A stretch of 64,000 nucleotides of DNA from Roseitranquillus sp963776845 (GTDB lineage: Bacteria; Pseudomonadota; Alphaproteobacteria; Rhodobacterales; Rhodobacteraceae): assembly GCA_963776845.1 (NCBI GenBank), contig CAVZOJ010000001.1:372001-436000 (forward strand), in the 5' to 3' direction. Below are positions 1 to 9,718 of this stretch, in pieces. Within the stretch, counting starts at the first letter, position 1. Each line of letters opens with the position of its first letter. The notes under the pieces are model-generated. The model was not told where the DNA came from, searched no databases, and saw nothing but the letters and a program-made list of their open reading frames with translations. Made by a program: the position numbers and the translations under genes.

Positions 1-2
1 AC

Positions 3-1593
3 ATCCGCGAGGCGATGTTCGGCCACCTGCAGCGGGTCTCTCTGTCGTTCATGGACAAGACCGAGGTCGGGTCGGCTGATGTCGCGGCTGCAGGGCGACG
101 TGAATTCGATGCAGGAATTCATGGAGACGTCGGTCCTGTCCGTCGGCGACATCGTGCTCCTGCTCGGGATCATCGTATCGATGCTGTGGCTCGACGCGCG
201 ATTGGGCCTGCTGACGCTCTCGGTGCTGCCGGTCCTGTTTCTGGTGCGCATCGTCTGGCTGCCGCGTGCGCGCAAGGCGTTCATGTCGGCGCACGAGGCG
301 AACTCGGTCGCCAACGGCGCGCTTGCCGAGGCGATCCACGGCGTGCGCGCGGTCCAGAGCTTGGGGAGGGAGGATGTCAACTTCACGCTCTACGACGACA
401 AGGCGCGGACGAACCTCGACGCACACCTGACCGCCTCGCGCTTCGCGCAGATCATGGTGCCGATCGTCGACACGCTGACGGGTCTCGCCATGGCGTTCGT
501 CGTCGTCGTCGGCGGCTCGATGGTCCTCGGCGGGACGATCGAGGTCGGCGTCATGGTCGCCTTCCTGTTCTACATCCAGCGGTTCTTCGACCCGATCCGC
601 TCGCTGACGATGCAGTATTCGGTGATGCAGCGGGCGATGGCCTCGGGCCAGCGGCTGACCGAGGTGCTCGACGTCGAGGTCACCGTCCTCGACAAGCCGG
701 ACGCGATCGAGCTCTCGGCGGACATGGACGGATCGGTGGAGTTTCGCGGCGTGACCTTCGGCTACGACCCGAAGCAGCCGGTGCTGCGCGACGTCTCGTT
801 CCGCGTCAGCCCGGGCGAGACCGTGGCCCTGGTCGGTCCGACCGGATCGGGCAAGTCAAGCGCGATGGCACTGGTCCACCGCTTCTACGATGTGCAGGAG
901 GGCGAGGTGCGGGTGGGCGGCTACGACGTGCGCGACCTGACGCAGGACTCGCTCGGTCGCCAGGTCGCGATGGTGCTGCAGGAGCCGTACCTGTTCACCG
1001 GGACCGTCTTCGAGAACATCCGCTACAACAAGGACGACGCCACGCGCGAGCAGGTGATCGCGGCGGCGACGGCGGTCGGCGCACACGACTTCGTCACGGC
1101 CCTGCCCGAGGGCTACGACACCATGCTGGGCGAACGCGGCGGCAGCCTGTCGCTGGGGCAGCGGCAACTGATCAGCTTTGCGCGGGCGCTGGTGGCGGAT
1201 GCCAAGATCCTGGTCCTGGACGAGGCGACGGCGAGCATCGACAGCTACACCGAGATGCTCATCCAGAAGGCGCTGAAGAGGCTCTTGCAGGGGCGGACCG
1301 GGCTGGTGATCGCCCACAGGCTTGCCACGATCCGCAACGCCGACCGGATCATCGTCCTCCGCGACGGCCGCGTGGCCGAACAGGGCACCCATGCCACGCT
1401 CATGCAGTCGGGCGGGCTCTATTCGATGCTCTACAAGATGAACTACGCCTCTTTCGACGACGCCCTGGCCAGAGAACTCCGCTCCGGCGGCGGGCCGCTA
1501 CGCGTCGCAAGCGGACCGATCGCGGCAAGGTTCCTGACGCCGCATCGCTTGACTGCAGCGATGCGGACCGCCGAAGAATGGCGCTCGCAATGA
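3..1593 (+). CDS. ABC exporter, fused membrane/ATPase protein (5' partial, frameshifted)
   Basis: This is the 3' part of a multidrug/lipid-type ABC exporter half-transporter. Membrane segments come first, then one nucleotide-binding domain. In the frame starting at 79 the Walker A motif GPTGSGKS is at residues 253-260, the signature LSLGQ at 357-361 and Walker B ILVLDE at 377-382. The first codons (3-70) lie in another frame and read as the same protein; dropping one G of the GGG at 69-71 restores a continuous ...TEVGRLMSRLQGDV... The ATG at 79 is therefore inside the protein and not a start. The beginning of the gene is outside the window. Substrate is unknown. The single extra base is either a real mutation or a homopolymer read error; similar extra bases hit the next genes. 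Confidence 0.85.
   Translation, partial: SARRCSATCSGSLCRSWTRPRSGRLMSRLQGDVNSMQEFMETSVLSVGDIVLLLGIIVSMLWLDARLGLLTLSVLPVLFLVRIVWLPRARKAFMSAHEANSVANGALAEAIHGVRAVQSLGREDVNFTLYDDKARTNLDAHLTASRFAQIMVPIVDTLTGLAMAFVVVVGGSMVLGGTIEVGVMVAFLFYIQRFFDPIRSLTMQYSVMQRAMASGQRLTEVLDVEVTVLDKPDAIELSADMDGSVEFRGVTFGYDPKQPVLRDVSFRVSPGETVALVGPTGSGKSSAMALVHRFYDVQEGEVRVGGYDVRDLTQDSLGRQVAMVLQEPYLFTGTVFENIRYNKDDATREQVIAAATAVGAHDFVTALPEGYDTMLGERGGSLSLGQRQLISFARALVADAKILVLDEATASIDSYTEMLIQKALKRLLQGRTGLVIAHRLATIRNADRIIVLRDGRVAEQGTHATLMQSGGLYSMLYKMNYASFDDALARELRSGGGPLRVASGPIAARFLTPHRLTAAMRTAEEWRSQ
1541..1565. terminator. 9-bp stem hairpin at the end of the ABC gene
   Basis: CGCATCGCT (1541-1549) and AGCGATGCG (1557-1565) form a perfect 9-bp stem with a 7-nt loop. 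It lies in the last 20 codons of the ABC reading frame, just before the TAXI gene. There is no following T-run, so a role as terminator or processing site is only inferred. Confidence 0.3.
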
Positions 1594-1648
1594 CGGCTGA
1601 ATCCGTATCTTCTGCCGTTCGCCAAGGAAAAAATCCCAGGGAGGGACC

Positions 1649-2659
1649 ATGAACATTCGATCATTCTCCATGTTGTCGGCCATCGCGCTTGGCCTCGCGG
1701 CCAGCGGGGTGGCCATGGCCCAGGCACCGCAATTCTTCCGCATCGGCACGGGGGGGACGGCCGGCACGTACTATCCGATCGGCGGCCTGATCGCGAACGC
1801 GATTTCCAACGCTCCCGGCTCGCGGCCTTGCGAGGAAGGGGGCTCGTGCGGCGTGCCGGGACTGATCGCGACGGCCGTCTCGTCGAACGGGTCCGTCGCG
1901 AACGTCAACGCGATCGCGGGCGGGTCACTGGAATCGGGCTTCTCGCAGTCCGACGTCGCCACTTGGGCGCAGACCGGCACCGGCATCTGGGAGGATCGCG
2001 AGGCGGTCGAGACCCTGCGCATGATCGCGAACCTCTATCCCGAGAGCATCCACCTCGTCGCCAGCGCCGAAAGCGGCATCGACAGCGTCGATGACCTCGC
2101 CGGCAAGCGCGTCTCGCTGGACGAGCCGGGTTCCGGCACGCTGGTCGACGCACGCATCATCCTCGAGGCCTACGGACTGAGCGAGGACGAGGTCGAGGCG
2201 AGCTTCCTCAAGCCCGACCAGGCGGCCGAGCGGATGCGCGACGGGGCGATGGACGCCTTCTTCTTCGTCGGCGGCTTCCCGGCGGGCGCCATCGCCGAGC
2301 TCGCGAGCCAGAGCGAGATCGTGCTGGTCCCGATCGACGGCGATGCGGCACAGGGCATCATCGCCGATTACGGCTTCTTCGCCGAGGATCTGGTCCCGGC
2401 CGGCACCTACGAGGGGGTCGACGAGGACGTGACGACCATCTCGGTGGGTGCGCAGTGGATTACCGGCGCCAACCAGCCGGAGGAGCTGATCTACGAGATC
2501 ACGAAGGCGCTGTGGAACGACAACACGCGCCGCCTCTTCGATGCCGGCCACGCCAAGGGACAGCAGATCACGCTCGACACGGCACTCGACGGCGTCGGCA
2601 TCCCGCTGCATCCGGGCGCCGAGCGGTTCTATCGCGAGGCGGGCGTCCTCGGCGAGTAA
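1649..2659 (+). CDS. TAXI family TRAP transporter solute-binding protein
   Basis: A 336-residue periplasmic binding protein of the TAXI (TRAP-associated extracytoplasmic immunogenic) type. A signal peptide occupies about residues 1-25, ending ...SGVAMAQA. The family hallmark follows immediately: FRIGTGGTAGTYYPIGG, the start of the mature ligand-binding lobe. The start codon has a strong ribosome site (GGGAGGGACC before ATG). It captures a small anionic solute in the periplasm and passes it to the membrane component encoded 80 bases downstream. The ligand cannot be read from sequence; known TAXI proteins bind glutamate or other carboxylates. The gene itself appears intact although its partner permease is frameshifted. 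Confidence 0.9.
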   Translation: MNIRSFSMLSAIALGLAASGVAMAQAPQFFRIGTGGTAGTYYPIGGLIANAISNAPGSRPCEEGGSCGVPGLIATAVSSNGSVANVNAIAGGSLESGFSQSDVATWAQTGTGIWEDREAVETLRMIANLYPESIHLVASAESGIDSVDDLAGKRVSLDEPGSGTLVDARIILEAYGLSEDEVEASFLKPDQAAERMRDGAMDAFFFVGGFPAGAIAELASQSEIVLVPIDGDAAQGIIADYGFFAEDLVPAGTYEGVDEDVTTISVGAQWITGANQPEELIYEITKALWNDNTRRLFDAGHAKGQQITLDTALDGVGIPLHPGAERFYREAGVLGE

Positions 2660-2738
2660 CGGGTTGCGGCTCGCAAGGGCCGATCAGGTTACGCGGCCGG
2701 CTCAAGTAGGGCCGGCCGCTGATGGTTAAGGGCGGACG

Positions 2739-4810
2739 ATGAACGAGCGGACCAGCACCGAGCGCGCCGAAGCGCTCACCGAGGCGCAGATGCAGGAGCT
2801 CGAGGCGCGCTACGACCCTGAGGTGCGCTTTCGCCCGCTGCCGCCCGCGCTCGGCTGGATGACCGCGACGGCGCTCTTCGTGCTGTCGTGCTACCACTTC
2901 TACACCGCCGGGTACGGCATTCCGCAGGCGACCACGCACCGCGGCACGCATCTGGCGTTCACGCTCGGCCTGATCTTTCTGTCGTTCGTTGCCTTCGGCA
3001 AGCCGCGGGAGCCGAGGAGCACCCTGCTGACCCCGCTCGGGCTGCCGCTCGTCGACTGGATCCTCGCCATCGCCGGCGTGGTCTCGGCGATGTATGTTCC
3101 GTGGATCTTCAACGATCTCGCCTTCCGGGTCGGGGATCCGCTGCCGATCGACGTCCTGATGGGGACCATCCTGATCGTGGTGCTGCTCGAGGCCACGCGT
3201 CGGGCCATGGGCTGGCCGTTGCCGATCATCGCCCTGCTGTTCATCGCCTATGCCTACTTCGGCCAGTCCATGCCGGGGGTCCTGACACATCCGGGGGCCG
3301 ACTGGCGCGGCATCGTCAACCACCTCTACCTGACATCGCAGGGCATCTACGGCACCGCCCTCGGCGTCATCTCCACTTACGTGTTCCACTTCGTGCTGTT
3401 CGGGGTGCTGGCCACCCGGATCGGGCTTGGCCAGCTCTTCATCGACCTCGCCTCGTCGCTTGCGGGGCGCTACGCGGGCGGACCGGCCAAGGTCTCGGTG
3501 CTGTCCTCGGCGCTGCTCGGCTCGATCTCCGGTTCCTCGATCGCCAACACCGTGACCACCGGGTCGCTGACCATTCCCGCGATGATCCGCATCGGCTACC
3601 CGCGCCACTTCGCTGCGGCGGTCGAGGCCGCGAGCTCGACCGGCGGCCAGATCACGCCACCGGTGATGGGCGCTGTTGCGTTCCTGATGATCGAGTATCT
3701 GGGCCTGCCGCTGACGACAATCCTGACAGCGGCTCTCGTGCCGGCCTTCATGCACTTCTTCGGCGTGCTGGTGCAGGTCCATCTCGAGGCGCGGCGACGC
3801 GGCCTGCGTGGCCTGACGCAAGGAGGAGTTGCCGGTCGCCTGGACGGTCTTCAAGGCGGGCTGGCTGACCACGCTACCGCTCTTCGTGCTGGTGGCGACC
3901 CTGCTGTCGGGGCGGACGCCCTACCTTGCGGCGTTCTGGGGCATCGTCTCGTGCCTTCTGGTCCTGGTGATCCAGAACCTCGTCCGCCACGACCTGCGGA
4001 CCGCGTTGCGGGAAATCGTCCGCGAGACGTGGGACGGCTTCGTCGTCGGCGCCAAGTTCTCGCTCGCCGTGACGGCCGCGGCAGCGCTGGTCGGCGTCAT
4101 CATCGGCGTCGTCACGCTGACGGGCGTCGGCTTCAAGATCGCCTACATGGTCACGACCGTCGCCGCCGGGTGGGCCGAGAGCGTCGCCGCCGGGCTCGCC
4201 TTCCTCCCGTTCGAGGTGATGAGCGTGCCGTCACTGACGCTGCTCTTCACGCTGATCATGACGGCGCATCGTCTGCGTCCTGATGGGCTGCGGCATCCCG
4301 ACGACCGCAAACTACCTGATCATGATCGCCGTGGCGGCGCCGATCCTGGGGCTGCTTGGCGTCCAGCCGCTCGTCGCGCACTTCTTCGTCTTCTACTACG
4401 GCGTTCTTGCAGACATCACTCCGCCCGTCGCGCTTGCCGCCTATGCCGCCGCCGGGATCGCGAACGCCGACGCCTTTCGCGCCGGCAACACGGCATTCCG
4501 CCTCGGCATGGGCAAGGCGCTGGTACCGTTCGTATTCGCATTCTCGCCCTCGCTCCTCCTCGTGGTCGAGGGGTTCACCTGGACCGAGTTCGCTCTGGCC
4601 ACCAGCGGCGCGATGCTTGGGATCTGGGCTCTGTCGGCGGCGTTCGCCGACTGGCTGTTCGCGCCACTCAGGGGTTACGAGCGGGTGCTGCTGGCCGTTG
4701 CCGCGATCTTCCTCGTGGCGCCGCACTTCTATTCGACCCTGATCGGCCTCTCGCTGATCGCGCCCGCCGTGCTGCGGCAACTGCCCGCTCTCCGGACAAG
4801 CCAAGCTTGA
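2739..4810 (+). pseudogene. TRAP transporter permease, 4TM/12TM fused type, two frameshifts
   Basis: Membrane partner of the TAXI binding protein, of the fused DctQM type (about 690 residues when joined). Three consecutive reading-frame segments encode it: 2739 to about 3823, about 3826 to 4265, and about 4268 to 4810. Joining needs the removal of one base near 3820-3826 (CAAGGAGGAG, giving ...TQ-EELPVAWTVF) and one near 4264-4268 (giving ...LIMTA-IVCVLMGCG). Recognisable DctM features are GGQITPPVMGAVAF in the first segment, and GCGIPTTANYL and ADITPPVALAAYAAAG in the last. Both changes are single extra bases. If genuine, the secondary transporter is inactive; if read errors, the TAXI system is intact. 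Confidence 0.8.
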
Positions 4811-4987
4811 GCGACGAGGGCCGCGTGCCGCGCCGACCTCGACCGTAACGCCTCGACTGAGGTTTGTGCGCGCGTACCCGGCATACTGCCGACTTGCGGC
4901 GAAATGTTCTCTCGGGACGAAAAGCGGACGGGAACTGCGTCATGTGCCTCTGCCTTAGGAGCAGGAAGGCCGAGGATGGAGGCTCCC

Positions 4988-5217
4988 ATGGCACTCGACC
5001 AGTCCGCGGGCGCAGGCCACCGGGGACAGGGCCGTCCTCTTCCGTGTGGTGATGGAGGAGCACATCTGCCCCTTCGACCTCAAGTCGAAGGCGCTGCTCG
5101 AGCGCAAGGGCTTCGAGGTCGACGACAACTGGTCGACTGCGCGCGAGGAGACCGACGCCTTCCAGCGTGAGCACGGCGTCCAAACGACTCCGCAGACCTT
5201 CATCGGCGGCGATAGCT
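4988..5217 (+). pseudogene. glutaredoxin-domain relic, frameshifted and truncated
   Basis: About 75 codons of a glutaredoxin-like domain. The start MALDQSAGAG is at 4988 in one frame. After one extra base around 4998-5010 the other frame reads ATGDRAVLFRVVMEEHICPF and runs to VQTTPQTFIGGD. The HICPF segment marks the redox site, with only one cysteine of a CxxC-type pair, and TTPQTFIGG is the conserved thioredoxin-fold cis-Pro/Gly region. Homologues I recall carry such a domain ahead of a MauE/DoxX-like membrane part, which is missing here. The sequence stops resembling the family at about 5217, 100 bases before the CDF gene, so this is a remnant. Confidence 0.55.
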
Positions 5218-5322
5218 CCCGGAGCGCGCCATTTGCCAGAAAAGCGCAGTCACCCTGGCCTCGCCTTCGCGTCTCTGCTGCGGTAGTTCGCGGCTCCGGG
5301 ATCGAACTTGGTGGCTCACGGC

Positions 5323-6210
5323 ATGGACAGCGTCTCGAAGATCGCCGCCGGCAGCATTGTCGTAGGTCTCGTGGTGCTCGGCCTGAAGTATCTGGCCTAC
5401 CTCCTGACCGGATCGGTGGCGCTCTATTCCGATGCGCTCGAGAGTATCGTCAACGTGGCGACGGCCGTGGTTGCCCTGATGGCGGTGCGGACGAGCGCCA
5501 AGCCTGCCGACGCCTCTCACCCCTACGGCCACGGCAAGGTCGAGTATATCTCGGCGGTGATCGTCGGGGTGCTGATCGTCGTCGCCGCGCTGCTTATCCT
5601 GACCGAGGCCTACCAGACGATCCGGGAGCCGCGTGCCTTCGATCCGGCGCCAATGGGGCTTGTCGTGAACGGTGTTGCCGGAGGGCTGAACGCGCTCTGG
5701 TGCTGGGTCTTGATCACGCGCGGGCGCCGACTGCGCTCGCCGGCCCTGGTTGCGGATGGCAAGCACCTTCGCACCGACGTCGTGTCGTCGGCCGGCGTCC
5801 TCATCGGTGTCGTTATGGCGGCCGCGACGGGCTGGGCAATCCTCGACCCGGCGCTCGCGGCGCTCGTCGCGCTGAACATCCTCTGGTCGGGCTGGACGCT
5901 GCTGCGCGAGTCGGTCGGCGGCCTCATGGACGTCGCTGTCTCGGACCCCTTGCTCGTCTCCATCCGCGAGGTGATCGCGGCGAACGCCGACGGCGCACTC
6001 GAGGCGCATGATCTGCGGACCCGGCATGCAGGACAGCTGACGTTCATCGAGTTCCATCTGGTTGTTCCTGGCGACATGTCCGTCGCCGACGCGCACGCCA
6101 TCTGCGACCGGCTCGAGACCTCGATCCGCAAGGAGGTGGAGCCGGCGCACATCGCGATCCACGTCGAACCCGAGGAGAAGGCCAAGCATTCGGGCGTCGT
6201 CGTGCTTTGA
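5323..6210 (+). CDS. cation diffusion facilitator (CDF) family divalent metal exporter
   Basis: A 295-residue inner-membrane proton-coupled antiporter of the CDF type, expected to export Zn, Fe, Co or Mn ions. Six membrane segments fill about residues 5-205. The TM2 metal-site region reads SVALYSDALESIVN, and the cytoplasmic loop has HPYGHGKVEY. The C-terminal cytoplasmic ferredoxin-like domain (about 210-290) contains the usual regulatory histidines (HDLRTRHAGQ, HAICDRLE). The frame is open from a TTG at 5308; I prefer the ATG at 5323, preceded by GGTGG, because the family normally starts at this point. The gene stands alone and converges on the ABC operon to its right. Metal specificity is not determinable by eye. 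Confidence 0.88.
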   Translation: MDSVSKIAAGSIVVGLVVLGLKYLAYLLTGSVALYSDALESIVNVATAVVALMAVRTSAKPADASHPYGHGKVEYISAVIVGVLIVVAALLILTEAYQTIREPRAFDPAPMGLVVNGVAGGLNALWCWVLITRGRRLRSPALVADGKHLRTDVVSSAGVLIGVVMAAATGWAILDPALAALVALNILWSGWTLLRESVGGLMDVAVSDPLLVSIREVIAANADGALEAHDLRTRHAGQLTFIEFHLVVPGDMSVADAHAICDRLETSIRKEVEPAHIAIHVEPEEKAKHSGVVVL

Positions 6211-6226
6211 ACCGGCGCAGCGACAC

Positions 6227-6263
6227 ACGCCTGCAACGACGGTGGCGCGGCGTCCGCAGGCGT
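6227..6263. terminator. hairpin between convergent CDF and ABC genes
   Basis: ACGCCTGC (6227-6234) pairs perfectly with GCAGGCGT (6256-6263) across a 21-nt loop. It sits between two convergent genes (stops at 6210 and 6263), the expected place for a shared terminator. No clear T-run is visible. Confidence 0.35.
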
Positions 6264-7273
6264 TACCGGGACCGAAAGAGACGTCGTAGCAGAGGAAGTC
6301 GGACGTTGCCCACTGACGGCTTGGCGCGCGTGGCGGCGCCGCTGCCGGCGAACGCAAGTACGGCGATGATCAGCAAACCCTGGACGACGTCCTGCGCCCC
6401 GTTGGGCAGGCCCCAGATCTGCATCGTTGACACTACGAGGACCAGCAGGACCGACCCGAAGAGCGTCCCGACGGCGGTCGAGAATCCACCGAAGATGAGC
6501 GAGCCGCCCACGACGACAGCACCGACCGACTGCAGCAGATAGGGCGAGCCCATGTCGAGGAAGGCGCCGCCAGAGTAGGCGGACAGAAGCGCGCCGGTGA
6601 AGGCGGCGGCGATGCCGCTGGCGACGAAGGCGCTGGCGACGACGCGCCCGGTGCGGACGCCGGCGAGTTCCGCCGCGCGGAGGCTCTGGCCCGTTGCGGC
6701 GAGCGACTGACCGAAGGCCGTCCGCGAGAGGATGACGCTGGCGAGAAGCGCGGCGGCGAGCGCGACGAGAGCCACCACCGGCACGTCGCCGACGCGGCCG
6801 GTCGCGACTTGGTGCAGGAGGGGCGCGGTCTCGAACCCGCGGACCTGCCGGTTCACGATCAGCGTCGCGGTGGCCAGGATGTAGCCCATCGCCAGCGTCG
6901 CGATCATCGCCGCGATGCGCAGCCGCACCACGAGGAATGCGTTCAAGGCGCCCACGAACGCGCCGGTGGCCAGCGCAGCGCCGAGGGCGAGCGGCAGGCG
7001 GGCGTTCTGGCCGTCGGCGAGCGTGACCGTGACGAAGGCGCTGAGGGTGACCACGCTCGCAACCGACAGGTCGATGTTGCCGCGTCCCGTCGCGACGACG
7101 AACATCTGCCCGAGCGCCACCAGCGTCAGGAAAGAGGCCGACCGCGCGACGCCGCTGACGCTCGCGAGACTGAAGCGGTCCGAGCCGAGGCCGAGCGCGA
7201 TCCAGAGGATCAGCACGCCGAGCGCCGCCCAGATCCAGCGCTGCCGGTCGGCGAAGGCGAGGAACGCGCTCAT
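6263..7273 (-). CDS. CUT2-type sugar ABC transporter permease
   Basis: A 336-residue RbsC-like integral membrane protein. The family signature around residues 45-75 is LGQMFVVATGRGNIDLSV, where an RGIDLSV-type loop is typical. The later segment GAVVVGGSLIFGGFSTAVGTLFGSV matches the EAA-like C-terminal region of these permeases. The ATG at 7273 overlaps the stop of the preceding ATPase-permease gene by four bases (ATGA), so the two are translationally coupled. It probably pairs with the permease domain of that fusion to form the membrane channel. The operon is SBP, ATPase-permease, permease, reading leftwards from the divergent GntR-type regulator. Substrate is probably a sugar or polyol related to the apiose locus next to it; this is inference from position. 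Confidence 0.87.
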   Translation of the reverse strand: MSAFLAFADRQRWIWAALGVLILWIALGLGSDRFSLASVSGVARSASFLTLVALGQMFVVATGRGNIDLSVASVVTLSAFVTVTLADGQNARLPLALGAALATGAFVGALNAFLVVRLRIAAMIATLAMGYILATATLIVNRQVRGFETAPLLHQVATGRVGDVPVVALVALAAALLASVILSRTAFGQSLAATGQSLRAAELAGVRTGRVVASAFVASGIAAAFTGALLSAYSGGAFLDMGSPYLLQSVGAVVVGGSLIFGGFSTAVGTLFGSVLLVLVVSTMQIWGLPNGAQDVVQGLLIIAVLAFAGSGAATRAKPSVGNVRLPLLRRLFRSR

Positions 7274-9696
7274 GCGTCCCTCCGGTCGACCAGGGCCAGA
7301 AGCCCCAAGACGGCGATCATCAGGAAGCCCTGCACGGCGGCGTTGAAGTCGGTCGAGACGCCCAGCGCGCCGAGAAGCGCGCCGATCAGGGACAGCATGA
7401 CCGCCCCCGCGACGACCCCCGACGGAGATATCACGCCGCCGATCAGCCGGCAGCCGCCGAGCACGACCGCGGCGACGGCGAGGAGCGTGTAGCCTGAGCC
7501 CGCGTTGATGTCGCTCGCCCCGCTCATGGCCGTGATCGCGAGGCCGCCCGCGGCGGCGAAGGCGCCTGCAATGAGGTACCGGACGATGCCGTAGCGCAGC
7601 GCCGACCAGCCCGAGCGCTCGAGGGCCAGTGGCGCGGCACCGAAGCCGCGCAGGACCGTGCCGAGGCGCGAGCGGTGGATCGTCAGCGCCACGGCGAGCG
7701 CGACGGCAATCAGCACGAGCGGCGTCGGTATCCCGGGCAGGCTCCACTGCGTCAGCGAACGCAGCCAGTCCGGCGCGCCGCCTCCAGGAGCGGGCTGAAT
7801 CGAATAGCCGATGCCGTACCACACGAAGGACGCGCCGAGCGTGACGACGATCGCCGGGACCGCGCGCAGGCGGATGATCGCGGCCATCAGGGCATAGCCC
7901 CCGAGTGCGAGGGCGATCGCCGCAAGACCGAGCACCGGATGGGTAACGAGGAATGTCGCGCCGAGGACGTTGACGAGGCCGGCGAAGGCGCCGACGCCGA
8001 GGTCGATCTCACTGCCGCCGACGACGAACATCTGGGCCAGTGCGATCGACGTCAGGGCGACGGCCGGACCAAGTAGCAGTTCGGCGCCGAAGACGCTGGC
8101 GACCATCGGGTTGAGCGCGACCAGCGCGGCGCACACTGCGACGAGGCCGACCACTGCTGCGTTGTGCAGCGCTCCCCGCGCCAAGCGGAGGCCGGGGTGC
8201 GAGCGACCCGACGCGCCGCTTTTCTCCCCCTCGCGCCCTGCGAACGTGGCCGATAGCACGCGCTCGGCGGTTATGTCGCCGCCGACGAGTTCGGCGGTGA
8301 TGCGCCCTTTTGCCATGACAAGCACCCGGTCGCACTCGGCGAACTCGGCATCCTCGGTCGTGTGCCAGAGCACGAGCTCGCCTGCATCGGCGCACTCGCG
8401 TGCGACATCGTAGAACTTGCGCTTGGTGGCGATGTCGACACCGCGGGTCGGATCGTCGAGGAGCAGGATCTGGGCGTCGGTGGCGAGGGCCCGGGCGGCA
8501 AGGACCTTCTGCTGATTTCCCCCGCTCAGTTCGAGGATGTTCGACTCGAGGCGTTCTGACGGGAGGTCGAGCCGTTGCGCCTGCGGAAGCACGGCCGCCC
8601 GCTCGACCGCAGGCGAGACGATCGACCACCCCGGGCGGCGGGCCACGCGACCGATCGAGATGTTCGGCGCGACCGGCCAGAGAGGGAAGACCCCCTCGGT
8701 GCCGCGGTCACCTGACACGTACGCAACCGGGGCGAGACATCGGGACGCGCTGTCCGCTCGGGACAGGAAGAGGGCATCGAGGAGCTGCTTCTGCCCGTCG
8801 CCCTCAAGCCCGCCGAGACCGACGATCTCGCCGGCCATGAGCTCGACCGGCCGACCGAGCGGTGCGACGGCCGGCCCGTCGATCCGCGCGAGAACGGCAC
8901 CGCTGACGCGTCCCCGACGGTCGTGGGCAGCGGCCTCGCCCCCGCCCATCGCCTCAACAAGGCGGCCAGGTCCGATCTCCGCTGCGGCAGCGTCGAGAGC
9001 CGCATGGCCGTTTCGCATCACGAAGACGCGGTCGGCGACATCGAGCACCTCGGCGAGCTTGTGGCTGATGAAGATGACGGCCAGCCCCTCGGCGGCGCGG
9101 GCGCGGACATAGTCGCGCAATTCCCGGCTGCGGACGGCGTCGAGCGATGATGTCGGCTCGTCGAGGATGAGGATGCGCAGCCCCGGAGCAGCAGCGGCGC
9201 GCGCTATCTCGAGCATCTGCCGCTCTCCGATCGGCAGCGCCCCGACTGGCCGGTCGGGCGGCACCTCGGCGCCGGGGAAGACGCGCGTGAAGCTCTCGAC
9301 AGCGAGGCCGCGATAGGCGCGGCGCCAGCCGATGCGGCCGAGCAGCGCCTCTGGCTGTTCGACGAAGAAGTTCTCGCCGACCGTGAGGTTCGGGCAGAGC
9401 GAAAGTTCCTGCCAGACGATCCGGACGCCGCGCCGGTGCGCCTCTCGCGGTCCGTAGTCGGCAAGGTCAACGTCCTCGCCGCCGAGGGACAGTCGCCCAT
9501 CTTCAGGACGGGTGGCGCCGCAGACCACCCGCATCAGCGTACTCTTGCCCGCCCCGTTCGCGCCGACGAGGCCGATCACCTCACCCGGCCGCACGTCGAG
9601 GCTGAGGTCGTCCACGGCGACGGTTGACCTGTAGACGACCCGCACGCCGTCGAGCGACAGGACCGGCGCGTCGCGTGCGTGCGCCGGCCTCTGCAC
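7270..9696 (-). CDS. sugar ABC transporter, fused double ATPase and permease
   Basis: About 808 residues, an unusual fusion of an RbsA-like double ATPase (about 1-500) with an RbsC-like permease (about 505-808). First ATPase: Walker A GANGAGKST, a degenerate signature (LPIGERQ) and Walker B LILDEPTSSLD. Second ATPase: the loop is degenerate (GLEGDGQKQ, normal for this family), then LSGGNQQKV and LLLDDPTRGVD. The permease domain begins after FAGREGEKSGASGRSH and shows ALAQMFVVGGSEIDLGVG and VAAVVLGGCRLIGGVISPSG. The frame is open to a TTG at 9738 that overlaps the upstream gene; I choose GTG at 9696 because GAAGGA lies just upstream. It overlaps the next permease gene by ATGA. Separate genes are the norm for this transporter class. 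Confidence 0.85.
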   Translation of the reverse strand: MQRPAHARDAPVLSLDGVRVVYRSTVAVDDLSLDVRPGEVIGLVGANGAGKSTLMRVVCGATRPEDGRLSLGGEDVDLADYGPREAHRRGVRIVWQELSLCPNLTVGENFFVEQPEALLGRIGWRRAYRGLAVESFTRVFPGAEVPPDRPVGALPIGERQMLEIARAAAAPGLRILILDEPTSSLDAVRSRELRDYVRARAAEGLAVIFISHKLAEVLDVADRVFVMRNGHAALDAAAAEIGPGRLVEAMGGGEAAAHDRRGRVSGAVLARIDGPAVAPLGRPVELMAGEIVGLGGLEGDGQKQLLDALFLSRADSASRCLAPVAYVSGDRGTEGVFPLWPVAPNISIGRVARRPGWSIVSPAVERAAVLPQAQRLDLPSERLESNILELSGGNQQKVLAARALATDAQILLLDDPTRGVDIATKRKFYDVARECADAGELVLWHTTEDAEFAECDRVLVMAKGRITAELVGGDITAERVLSATFAGREGEKSGASGRSHPGLRLARGALHNAAVVGLVAVCAALVALNPMVASVFGAELLLGPAVALTSIALAQMFVVGGSEIDLGVGAFAGLVNVLGATFLVTHPVLGLAAIALALGGYALMAAIIRLRAVPAIVVTLGASFVWYGIGYSIQPAPGGGAPDWLRSLTQWSLPGIPTPLVLIAVALAVALTIHRSRLGTVLRGFGAAPLALERSGWSALRYGIVRYLIAGAFAAAGGLAITAMSGASDINAGSGYTLLAVAAVVLGGCRLIGGVISPSGVVAGAVMLSLIGALLGALGVSTDFNAAVQGFLMIAVLGLLALVDRRDA

Positions 9697-9718
9697 ATGG
9701 TCCTTCACCTGAGCTTGG

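Noticed and set aside
15..1652. A 545-codon open frame over the ABC gene
   Set aside because: Only its first 19 codons belong to the ABC protein; the rest is an Arg-rich shadow frame after the extra base at 69-71.
2568..3872. A 434-codon minus-strand frame opposite the TRAP permease
   Set aside because: Arg/His/Gln-rich shadow, typical of antisense to membrane-protein codons in high-GC DNA.
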